Below are positions 38,986 to 44,877 of a stretch of DNA of 44,877 bases, piece by piece. Position numbers and translations under genes: made by a program. Numbering within the stretch: position 1 is the first letter of the stretch; every line of letters starts with the position of its first letter. The DNA comes from Chloroflexota bacterium. GTDB taxonomy: Bacteria; Chloroflexota; Dehalococcoidia; SM23-28-2; JACOUE01. The notes beneath the pieces are model-generated. The model ran no database searches. It worked only from the letters and a program-made list of their open reading frames with translations, and was not told where the DNA came from. The stretch is taken from positions 1 through 44,877 of the forward strand of contig JACOUE010000032.1 of assembly GCA_016178045.1 (NCBI GenBank), read 5' to 3'.

Positions 38986-40353
38986 ATGACGGTTGAGAAC
39001 GCCTACCGCTCCCTGCCCAGCGTCGACCGCCTTCTCGCCGACGACCGCGTGCGCACGGCCGGCGACGGCGCCGCGCCCGAGGTGCTGACCGGGCTGGTGC
39101 GCGAGACGCTGGAGTCCGTGCGCAGCGCTATCGCCCGGGGCGAGCCCGCTCCCACCTACGACCAGATCGTGGAGGCGGTGCTCCACCACACCCGGGCCGT
39201 GCTGCGGCCGTCGCTGTGGCCGGTCATCAACGCCACCGGCGTCATCATCCACACCAACTTGGGCCGCGCGCCCCTCTCGCGGGAGGCGATCGCCGCCATG
39301 GAGGCGGTCTCCCACGGCTACTCGAACCTGGAGTTCGACCTCGACGAGGGCGAGCGCGGCTCCCGCCACGTCCACCTCGAGTCGCTGCTGCGGCAGATCA
39401 CCGGCGCCGAGGCCGCTATCGCCGTGAACAACAACGCCTCCGCCGTGCTCCTGGCCCTGTCCGCCCTGGCCGGCGAGCGGGAGGTCATCGTCTCGCGGGG
39501 GCAGGCGGTGGAGATCGGCGGCGGCTTCCGCATCCCGGACGTCATGCGCCAGTCCGGCACCCGCCTGGTGGAGGTGGGGACCACCAACCGCACTTACCTG
39601 CGCGACTACGAGCAGGCGATCACCGAAGAGACCGCCGCCATCCTCCGCGTCCACGCCAGCAACTTCCGCATCATCGGCTTCACCGAGTCCGTCCCACCGG
39701 CCGACCTCGCCCGGCTCGCCCACGAGCGCGGCCGGCTAATGCTGGACGACCTCGGTTCGGGCTGCCTGCTGGACACGACCCGCTTCGGCCTGGCGCCGGA
39801 GCCCACCGTCCAGGACAGCCTGGCCGCCGGCACCGACCTCGCGTTCTTCTCCGGCGACAAGCTGCTAGGCGGGCCCCAGGCCGGGATCGTCGCCGGCCGC
39901 CGCGAGCTCGTCGACCGGCTGAAGCGACACCCGCTGGCGCGGGCGGTACGCATGGACAAGGCGAGCATCGCCGGGCTCACCGCCACGCTAGCCCACTACC
40001 TGAAGGGCGAGGCCCTGGAGAAGGTGCCGGTCTGGCGGATGATCGCGATGCCGCTGAAAGAAGTAGAGCGGCGGGCGCGCCGCTGGGCCCGGGCGATAGG
40101 CCCGCGGGCGAGGGTCGTCGACGGCCGCTCGATGGTGGGCGGCGGGAGCCTGCCCGAGGAGAGCCTGCCTACGAAGCTGATCGCCATCGACGGTGAAAGC
40201 GGCTGGGTCACGCAGCTCGCACGCAGGCTGCGCACCGGCGACCCGCCGGTGGTCGGCCGCATCGAGAAGGACGCCCTGCTGCTCGACCCCCGGACCTTGG
40301 GGCGCGAAGAGGGGCCGGCGCTGGTGGCGGCCGTGAAGGCGGCACTGGACTAG
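38986..40353 (+). CDS. selA: L-seryl-tRNA(Sec) selenium transferase
   Basis: Converts seryl-tRNA(Sec) to selenocysteyl-tRNA(Sec), 455 aa, normal length. It has the SelA N-terminal domain (LPSVDRLLAD), INATGVIIHTNLGRAPLS, the PLP lysine K292 in FFSGDKLLGGPQAGI, and LPTKLIAI late in the C-terminal domain. No selB, selD or tRNA-Sec lies in the window. Its presence shows that the organism can decode UGA as selenocysteine, which supports the nearby AhpD-like selenoprotein call. Confidence 0.97.
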   Translation: MTVENAYRSLPSVDRLLADDRVRTAGDGAAPEVLTGLVRETLESVRSAIARGEPAPTYDQIVEAVLHHTRAVLRPSLWPVINATGVIIHTNLGRAPLSREAIAAMEAVSHGYSNLEFDLDEGERGSRHVHLESLLRQITGAEAAIAVNNNASAVLLALSALAGEREVIVSRGQAVEIGGGFRIPDVMRQSGTRLVEVGTTNRTYLRDYEQAITEETAAILRVHASNFRIIGFTESVPPADLARLAHERGRLMLDDLGSGCLLDTTRFGLAPEPTVQDSLAAGTDLAFFSGDKLLGGPQAGIVAGRRELVDRLKRHPLARAVRMDKASIAGLTATLAHYLKGEALEKVPVWRMIAMPLKEVERRARRWARAIGPRARVVDGRSMVGGGSLPEESLPTKLIAIDGESGWVTQLARRLRTGDPPVVGRIEKDALLLDPRTLGREEGPALVAAVKAALD

Positions 40354-40372
40354 CCGCCGTCCGACTCGCGAA

Positions 40373-40726
40373 TCAGCCTTCCTGGAAGAGCTGAAGCACG
40401 TTCCCGTCGGGGTCCCGCAAGGTCGCGATGGTAATCCCGTCTTCCTTGCTCGGCGGCCGGATGAACTCGACCCCCTGGCCTTTGAGCCGCTCGTACACGG
40501 CCTGACAGTCCTCCACCGCGAAATTCACCATGATCCGGTTGGGGTCCCGCGAGCGCCCGTGCACCTCGCTGTGCACGCCGATAACGACCTGCGCCCCCTC
40601 CGACCCGAACACGACGAACCCCTCGGCTTCCATCTGGGGCTTCAGGCCCAGCACGTCCCGGTAGAACGGCACCAGCCGGTGCAGGTCCTCGGTCCAGATG
40701 AGGACGCTGTGCACTTTCGCCAGCAT
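40373..40726 (-). CDS. VOC-family (glyoxalase fold) protein
   Basis: A 117-aa single-domain vicinal oxygen chelate protein: VHSVLIWTEDLHRLVPFYRDVLGL, FVVFGSEGAQVVIGVH and TLRDPDGNVLQLFQ. The metal ligand pattern (His6, central His, C-terminal acidic/Gln) is plausible. It is the third gene of the operon with DinB and the AhpD-like selenoprotein, suggesting a detoxification role. Confidence 0.92.
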   Translation of the reverse strand: MLAKVHSVLIWTEDLHRLVPFYRDVLGLKPQMEAEGFVVFGSEGAQVVIGVHSEVHGRSRDPNRIMVNFAVEDCQAVYERLKGQGVEFIRPPSKEDGITIATLRDPDGNVLQLFQEG

Positions 40727-40736
40727 GGGACCAACC

Positions 40737-41234
40737 CTAAGCCCCGATGCGCTCGCGGGCGGTGCGGATCTGGTTGATGTGGTCGGTCACGTGGAAGCTG
40801 ACGAGAGCCCCGGCCGTCTGGGCCAGCGTGGGGTACTCGGTCAGAGGCGTATCCTTGAAGAGGGGAATACGGGCCTTCCGCGCCAGCTGTTCGTCGTTCA
40901 GGCCGCCCAGATAATGGCCCACCTCCAGATACTGAGCCCGGACCCCCGCGAGCAGGTCGGCAACCGTCATGCTCTGCCGCTGGGGCGTGTAATAGGGCAG
41001 CCCCGAGACGATACCGATGAGCGGCTGGTCCTCGTCCAAGAAGCGCCGGAACCGGCCAACCGCGCCCTGCCCTTCCTCGCCCAGCAGGTGCGAGAGCACT
41101 TCTTTCGCGCACCACTCGCCGTCGGCGGGACGGCGGGCGGCCGACTCGTCGCTGAGGCCGGTCACCGCCTCCTCCAGCTCCCGCATCTTCTGGTCGACGG
41201 CGTCGCGCAGGGACGTCGCTGCTTGTGAGACCAT
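40737..41234 (-). CDS. DinB-like four-helix metal-binding protein
   Basis: A 165-aa DinB/DUF664-type helical bundle. Three histidines fit the metal triad: VLSHLL near residue 48, and HVTDHINQIR near 148-157 which supplies two. Relatives include thiol-dependent transferases (bacillithiol or mycothiol type). It lies 29 bases after the AhpD-like gene. A thiol transferase next to a peroxidase-like selenoprotein would make functional sense, but that is inference. Confidence 0.9.
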   Translation of the reverse strand: MVSQAATSLRDAVDQKMRELEEAVTGLSDESAARRPADGEWCAKEVLSHLLGEEGQGAVGRFRRFLDEDQPLIGIVSGLPYYTPQRQSMTVADLLAGVRAQYLEVGHYLGGLNDEQLARKARIPLFKDTPLTEYPTLAQTAGALVSFHVTDHINQIRTARERIGA

Positions 41235-41263
41235 GTGTGGTACCTCCTCCCTGGTCCCGTCTC

Positions 41264-41818
41264 TTACCCTTCCTGTAGCTGCATCAGGTCGTACAGGCCA
41301 AAAGTGTCCGCCAACCGGTCGACGGCGTTGAACTGGCAGGCGACCCAGACACCCTCCAGGATCTCGCCGTCGTCGAGGCCGGCGGCCCGGAGGCCGTCGA
41401 TGTCCTCGTCCGTCACCTTGTAGGCGTGCTTCGTCAGCTTCACGGTCAGCCTCAGCAATGCCTTGTACTTCTCGTCGACGGGCAGCGCCTCTACGTCCGC
41501 CTGCTCCGCCGCCTGGACGGCCTCCTGGCTGCCTCCTACGTACCGCAGGAGGAAAGAGTGGGCCTTAGTTCAGTACTCACAGGAGTTGGTCTTTGAGACG
41601 ATGGTGGCGATCATCTCCTTGACCTGCCGGGGGAGGACGCCGCCGCCGAACATCGCCTTGTACCCCTCGAACATCACGCGGGTGAAGTCGGGGCGGGTGC
41701 TCACCAGCTTCATGACGTCCGGCACGACGGACAGGCCGAACAAATCGCGGATCTCGTCGTAGAGGGCCTTCGTCTCGCCGGCGGCCTGGGACTCCTGGAT
41801 GATGTTTATGCGTACCAT
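41264..41818 (-). CDS. AhpD-like/carboxymuconolactone decarboxylase selenoprotein (CxxU)
   Basis: A 184-aa reading frame with one in-frame TGA at 41572-41570 (codon 83). Upstream of it the protein ends IATIVSKTNSCEY and downstream continues TKAHSFLLRYVGGSQEAVQAAEQ in the same frame, through to LYDLMQLQEG. The AhpD family site is C-x-x-C-x-x-x-H; here it reads C80-E-Y-[TGA]-T-K-A-H87, so the TGA replaces the resolving cysteine exactly. A SECIS-like hairpin follows (41532-41552) and selA is 0.9 kb away. I read the TGA as selenocysteine. Conventional annotation would split this into an 82-aa and a 64-aa fragment. Likely activity is thiol/selenol peroxide or disulfide reduction. It heads an operon with the DinB and VOC genes. 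Confidence 0.88.
41532..41552 (-). promoter_or_regulatory. Bacterial SECIS-like hairpin
   Basis: On the minus strand, 17 bases after the TGA, CCTCCTGCG pairs with CGTAGGAGG around an apical GTA loop (nine pairs, one a G-U wobble). The first loop base is G and lies 27 bases from the TGA, within the 16-37 base range I recall for bacterial SECIS elements. The element is within the coding region, as expected for bacteria. Confidence 0.75.
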
Positions 41819-41834
41819 GGGCGACGGGGCGGAT

Positions 41835-41844
41835 TACTGCAGTA
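41835..41844. promoter_or_regulatory. TACTGCAGTA palindrome, candidate HxlR operator
   Basis: A perfect 10-bp palindrome between the promoter and start codon of the selenoprotein operon. TACT/AGTA half-sites resemble those bound by redox-sensing HxlR-type repressors such as YodB. The divergent gene is an HxlR protein. Confidence 0.5.
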
Positions 41845-41856
41845 GAGCTGCTCCAA

Positions 41857-41886
41857 ATAATAGAGCCGATTTCTTGATTTCGTCAA
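41857..41886 (-). promoter_or_regulatory. Promoter of the AhpD-like/DinB/VOC operon
   Basis: Minus-strand TTGACG (41886-41881), 18-bp spacer, TATTAT (41862-41857). The leader of roughly 35 bases contains the TACTGCAGTA palindrome. Its -35 box overlaps the HxlR promoter. Confidence 0.65.
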
Positions 41887-41902
41887 GCCCTGATGATACG
41901 AT
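41873..41902 (+). promoter_or_regulatory. hxlR promoter with CTTGA-N5-TCAAG inverted repeat
   Basis: TTGATT (41874-41879), 17-bp spacer, TACGAT (41897-41902). The -35 region sits within the inverted repeat CTTGATTTCGTCAAG (41873-41887), which also covers the -35 box of the divergent operon, so one bound dimer could control both directions. Confidence 0.55.
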
Positions 41903-41921
41903 TTTCCGCGAGGAATCGGAG

Positions 41922-42296
41922 ATGGCGCGCGCCTACAACCAGATGTGTCCCGTCGCCCGGACGCTCGACGTCCTGGGCGACCGCTGGACGCTACTCGTCG
42001 TCCGCGACCTGTTCCTGGGGCGGACACGCTTCAAGCAGTTCCTGGAGACGTCGCCCGGCCTACCCGCCAAGGTCCTCTCCGACCGGCTGAAGAAGCTGGA
42101 GGCGAACGGCCTGGTCGAGCGCGCGGTCTACAGCCAGTACCCCCTGCGGGCCGAATACCGCCTGACGGAAAAGGGCCGCAGCCTCAAGCCGGTGCTGGAG
42201 GCGATCGGCCGCTGGGGGATGGAGCACCTGCGGGAGCCGGAGGCGCGGGAGCAGATCGCAAGCCGCGTCTTCGCCGATAGCCCCGACGCGGGCTAG
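41922..42296 (+). CDS. HxlR-family winged-helix regulator
   Basis: A 124-aa HxlR protein: CPVARTLDVLGDRWTLLVVRDLFLG with the conserved N-terminal cysteine (about residue 9) used for redox or electrophile sensing, then SPGLPAKVLSDRLKKLEANGLVER and YRLTEKGRSLKPVLEAIGRWG. I use the ATG at 41922 since the longer frame from 41799 would start before the promoter. Divergent to the selenoprotein operon, which it probably represses. Confidence 0.93.
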   Translation: MARAYNQMCPVARTLDVLGDRWTLLVVRDLFLGRTRFKQFLETSPGLPAKVLSDRLKKLEANGLVERAVYSQYPLRAEYRLTEKGRSLKPVLEAIGRWGMEHLREPEAREQIASRVFADSPDAG

Positions 42297-42311
42297 CGCA
42301 TCCAGCGACCG

Positions 42312-42734
42312 TCAGCGGGCGAGGCGGTAGCCCAGGTAGGCGGCCACCAAGAACGCGACGGTCATCGCGGCTGCGCCGGACCCTCTCGGGTCGCCACCTT
42401 GGCCCAGGTGTTCGGGCAGTAGCACCGCGGCTCCGAAGGCGGCAGCCACCGCAAGCAAACCTGTACCAAGGGCAACCACCAGGCGCCTGAGGGTCCTGGA
42501 CGGGGCAAGGGTGGCAAGCGTAAAGGGAAGTCCCAGCAACGCTGCCGGCCCGCCGAATATGAACGAATAGACCGTCGGGCCCCCCCATCGGACCGTCCAC
42601 TCGTCGGGGTCCGAGGCAAACGATATGTCGACGAGGGTCATGACCACGAGGCCGCCGACCAGGAGAGGCACGCCGATGGCGGCCGTGACGACTCGCTGCC
42701 ACAACGGTGCCGCTCGAGTCGGGCTCTCCTCCAT
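42312..42734 (-). CDS. Small membrane protein, unknown
   Basis: A 140-aa protein with about four predicted membrane helices (VVTAAIGVPLLVGGLVVMTLV, VYSFIFGGPAALLGLPFTLA, LVVALGTGLLAVAAAFGAAVL, AAAMTVAFLVAAYLGY). AGGAAAGG lies before the ATG. I recognise no family. It converges on hxlR and diverges from the AmmeMemoRadiSam gene. Confidence 0.8.
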   Translation of the reverse strand: MEESPTRAAPLWQRVVTAAIGVPLLVGGLVVMTLVDISFASDPDEWTVRWGGPTVYSFIFGGPAALLGLPFTLATLAPSRTLRRLVVALGTGLLAVAAAFGAAVLLPEHLGQGGDPRGSGAAAMTVAFLVAAYLGYRLAR

Positions 42735-42768
42735 AGCGCCACCTTTCCTGGCTATACGGTACTGGCGC

Positions 42769-42774
42769 TATAAT
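42769..42774 (+). promoter_or_regulatory. -10 box of the AmmeMemoRadiSam gene
   Basis: A perfect TATAAT, 17 bases before the ATG at 42792. The short leader contains CAGGA. No clear -35 hexamer. Confidence 0.5.
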
Positions 42775-42791
42775 ACTACGCAGGATTGGCC

Positions 42792-44180
42792 ATGACCGCC
42801 GTCAGGTTCGCCGGCATCTCGCCCCACCCGCCCATCATCGTGCCCGAGGTCGGGCGCGGCCGCGAGGGCCAGGCGCAGAGGACCATCGACGCCCTCCAGC
42901 GGGTCGGCCGCGAGCTCGCGCGGCACCGGCCCGAGACGATCGTCATCATCGCCACGCACGGGCCGCTGCGCCCCAACGCCTTCGGCATCCTCACGTCATC
43001 CGTAGCCGAGGGCGACTTCAGCCAGTGGGGCGCTCCCCAGGTGATGATGCGGTACGAAGTCGACGGCGACGCCGTGAGGGCGATCCGCGAGGAGGCGCAG
43101 CGGGCGGGCCTCCCCCTCCAGCCCATCGACCGCTGGGACCTCGACTGGTCGGTGACAGTGCCCCTGTACTACCTGGGACGCGACTTGCCGGGCGTAGGGC
43201 TGGTGGCGCTCCAGGTCTCGTTCCTGCCGCCGCGGGAGCACTTCGCCCTGGGCCAAGCGGTGCGGAAGGCCATCGACGGCCTGGGGCGGCCGGCGGCCAT
43301 CATCGCCAGCGCCGACCTCTCCCACCGCCTATCCGAGGACGGCCCCTACGGCTTCGACCCCGCCGGGCCGGAGTTCGACCGCCGCATCGAGGAGGCGGTG
43401 GCCCGCTGGGACGTCGACGGCGTCCTCTCGATGCCCCTGGACTTCCGGGAGCGCGCCGGCGACGACGCCGTACCGTCCGTCAGCTTCCTGATGGGGGCCC
43501 TGGACGGCCTCGCGGTCCGGCCGCGCGTCCTCGCCCACGAAGGGCCGTGGGGCGTCGGCTACCTGGTGGCGGCGGTGGAGGTCGGGCCCGCCCTCGAGGA
43601 ACGGTCGACGCTGGTGGACGGCGTGGAGACGGCGCCGCCGCCGGGGAAGGCGGAAGCGCCCCCCGAAGCGCCCTCCCACCCGCTGGCCCGCCTCGCCCGC
43701 GACGCCGTCGAGGCCTGGGTGCGACACGGCCAGGCCCTCGACCCGGCCGACCCCCCGGAGGACCTTCCCGCTACGGCGGGCGCCTTCGTCAGCATCAAGA
43801 CCGGGGACGGCCGCCTGCGCGGCTGCATCGGGACCACAGAGCCGACCCAGCCCACGCTGGCGGAGGAGGTGGTCTGCAACGCCATCGACAGCGCCACCCG
43901 CGACCCCCGCTTCCTCGCCGTCATCCCCGAGGAGCTACCGGAGCTGGCGTACAGCGTGGACGTCCTCTCCCAGCCGGAGCCCGTCGACGGCCCCGAGGCG
44001 CTGGACGTCAAACGCTACGGCGTCATCGTCCAGTGCGGGGGGCGGCGGGGCCTGCTGCTGCCGGACATCGAGGGGGTGGAGACGGTGGACCAGCAGCTGG
44101 CCATCGCCAGGAGCAAGGCCTGCATCGGGCCGGACGAGCCGGTCCAGCTCTGGCGCTTCGAGGTGCGCCGGCTAACGTGA
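42792..44180 (+). CDS. AmmeMemoRadiSam system protein, fused Memo (B) and AMMECR1 (A) domains
   Basis: A 462-aa two-domain protein. Residues about 1-270 are a LigB/Memo-like domain (FAGISPHPPIIVPEV, IIATHGP, ASADLSHRLSEDGPYGFDP). Residues about 290-462 are AMMECR1 (AGAFVSIKTGDGRLRGCIG, NAIDSATRDPRF, IEGVETVDQQLAIARSKACI). A and B proteins are usually encoded separately with a radical SAM partner, which is not next to it here. An in-frame TTG two codons upstream is possible. Biochemical function is not settled. Its stop overlaps the tag start (GTGA). Confidence 0.93.
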   Translation: MTAVRFAGISPHPPIIVPEVGRGREGQAQRTIDALQRVGRELARHRPETIVIIATHGPLRPNAFGILTSSVAEGDFSQWGAPQVMMRYEVDGDAVRAIREEAQRAGLPLQPIDRWDLDWSVTVPLYYLGRDLPGVGLVALQVSFLPPREHFALGQAVRKAIDGLGRPAAIIASADLSHRLSEDGPYGFDPAGPEFDRRIEEAVARWDVDGVLSMPLDFRERAGDDAVPSVSFLMGALDGLAVRPRVLAHEGPWGVGYLVAAVEVGPALEERSTLVDGVETAPPPGKAEAPPEAPSHPLARLARDAVEAWVRHGQALDPADPPEDLPATAGAFVSIKTGDGRLRGCIGTTEPTQPTLAEEVVCNAIDSATRDPRFLAVIPEELPELAYSVDVLSQPEPVDGPEALDVKRYGVIVQCGGRRGLLLPDIEGVETVDQQLAIARSKACIGPDEPVQLWRFEVRRLT

Positions 44181-44755
44181 GCCCAGCGAACGATTCGCTC
44201 AACCGTTGCGGCTGGGGCGACGTCAGCGACCTCATGTTGCGCTACCACAACGAAGAGTGGGGAGTGCCCGTCCACGATGACCGCGCGCTCTTCGAGATGC
44301 TGATCCTCCAGGGGGCCCAGGCCGGCCTCTCGTGGGACACGATCCTTAACAAGCGCGACAACTACCGCAGGGCCTTCGATGGGTTCGATTACGAGAAGAT
44401 CGCCCGCTACAGGGAGAGTGATATCGAGCGGCTGATGGGGGACCCGGGCATCGTGCGCAACCGCCTGAAGATCGAAGCGACCATCGTCAACGCCGGCGCG
44501 CTTCTCAAACTCCGCGAGGAGTTCGGTACCTTCGACGCCTACATCTGGCGATTCGTTGGCGGTCGGCCCAAGCGGAACAGCTTCCGCCACCTGCGTGAAT
44601 TGCCCGCCCGCACGCCAGAGTCAGACGCGATGAGCCAAGACCTCAAACGGCGCGGTTTCAACTTCGTGGGGCCAACAATTTGCTACGCTTTCATGCAGTC
44701 GGTGGGCATGGGGAACGATCACGAGATGACCTGTTTCCGCTACAACGCGGTCTAG
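44177..44755 (+). CDS. tag: 3-methyladenine DNA glycosylase I
   Basis: Base-excision repair enzyme, 192 aa. It shows CGWGDVSDLMLRYHNEEWGVPVHDDRALFEMLILQGAQAGLSWDTILNKR at the N terminus, the E of LFEMLILQGAQAGLSW as catalytic-region residue, and GFNFVGPTICYAFMQSVGMGNDH with zinc-site residues near the C terminus. The GTG at 44177 overlaps the preceding stop. Confidence 0.95.
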   Translation: MSPANDSLNRCGWGDVSDLMLRYHNEEWGVPVHDDRALFEMLILQGAQAGLSWDTILNKRDNYRRAFDGFDYEKIARYRESDIERLMGDPGIVRNRLKIEATIVNAGALLKLREEFGTFDAYIWRFVGGRPKRNSFRHLRELPARTPESDAMSQDLKRRGFNFVGPTICYAFMQSVGMGNDHEMTCFRYNAV

Positions 44756-44792
44756 TTTCCGCCGCGGGCAACTGCTGCGCCACGCTAAACCC

Positions 44793-44877
44793 ATGACCAC
44801 TTCGGCTAAGTCCCTCGCCACCCTCGAGTTCGACAAGATCATTTCCCGGCTCGCCTCCTTCTCCGCCTTCCCCGCCG
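44793..44877 (+). CDS. mutS2: Endonuclease MutS2, N terminus only (runs off window)
   Basis: The first 28 codons read MTTSAKSLATLEFDKIISRLASFSAFPA. LEFDKIxxxLA is the typical MutS2 opening, with the function of restraining recombination or rescuing collided ribosomes. Only the N terminus is in the window, so domain content cannot be checked. Confidence 0.8.
   Translation, partial: MTTSAKSLATLEFDKIISRLASFSAFPA

Noticed and set aside
38885-38986. Longer start for the class V aminotransferase
   Set aside because: The extra codons include the -35, spacer and -10 of the predicted promoter; the TTG at 38884 has a good ribosome site.
41264-41458. Independent 64-aa gene downstream of the AhpD-like fragment
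   Set aside because: Its sequence is the direct C-terminal continuation of the AhpD-like protein and the intervening 37 codons are also in frame, so read-through of the TGA explains both pieces.

Overview
The window is a gene-dense, high-GC (about two thirds G+C by eye) bacterial chromosome segment, most likely from Chloroflexota, perhaps a Dehalococcoidia-like lineage or metagenomic bin. This rests on a complex I operon without nuoEFG, many short hairpin repeats of types often seen in that phylum, SerA paired with a class V aminotransferase, and a selA gene. The assignment is inference. I found no rRNA, tRNA, CRISPR array, transposase or phage gene.

Region 1 (1-11.8 kb, minus strand): a membrane-arm-rich NADH:quinone oxidoreductase operon, nuoA-C-D-H-J-K-(small ORF)-L-M-N, then ybeY. 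dnaX follows under its own promoter and runs off the left edge. The operon lacks nuoB and nuoI as well as nuoEFG. Short hairpin repeats sit between several nuo genes, and one forms the nuoH start.

Region 2 (11.8-19.9 kb, plus strand): a PadR regulator operon ends at a strong terminator. An acyl-CoA cluster follows: a DUF35 Zn-ribbon protein, a thiolase-fold protein lacking both usual cysteines, a nitronate monooxygenase-like flavoprotein, a small methyltransferase, two MaoC hot-dog hydratases and two tandem SDR dehydrogenases. Together they could hydrate an enoyl-CoA, oxidise the 3-hydroxyacyl-CoA and cleave a C-C bond. Two near-identical palindromes lie at or just below the two promoters and suggest one shared regulator.

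Region 3 (19.9-30.2 kb, minus strand): a long, tightly overlapping operon, argF-cdaA-cdaR-der-plsY-tldD-(lower-GC HhH-GPD-like gene)-tldE-HEAT-Nudix-GNAT. The glycosylase-like gene, a tldE N-terminal remnant and a hairpin repeat together separate tldD from tldE.

Region 4 (30.3-36.1 kb): DNA-uptake genes comEA (broken, and fused in frame to comEC) and comEC, a Gmad2 lipoprotein, rph, a HIT protein and a DUF1015 protein.

Region 5 (36.2-44.9 kb): serine biosynthesis (a class V aminotransferase and serA) diverges from selA. Next comes an operon of an AhpD-like protein, a DinB-like protein and a glyoxalase-fold protein. The AhpD-like gene has an in-frame TGA exactly at the second cysteine of its CxxC site, with a bacterial SECIS-like hairpin after it, so it is very probably a selenoprotein. 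A divergent HxlR regulator, a membrane protein, an AmmeMemoRadiSam protein, tag and the start of mutS2 complete the window.

The main points for a second look are the AhpD-like selenoprotein with its HxlR divergon, the cysteine-less thiolase/DUF35 pair with its operators, the nuo operon missing its Fe-S subunits, the comEA-comEC fusion, the insertion between tldD and tldE, and recurring leaderless promoters.
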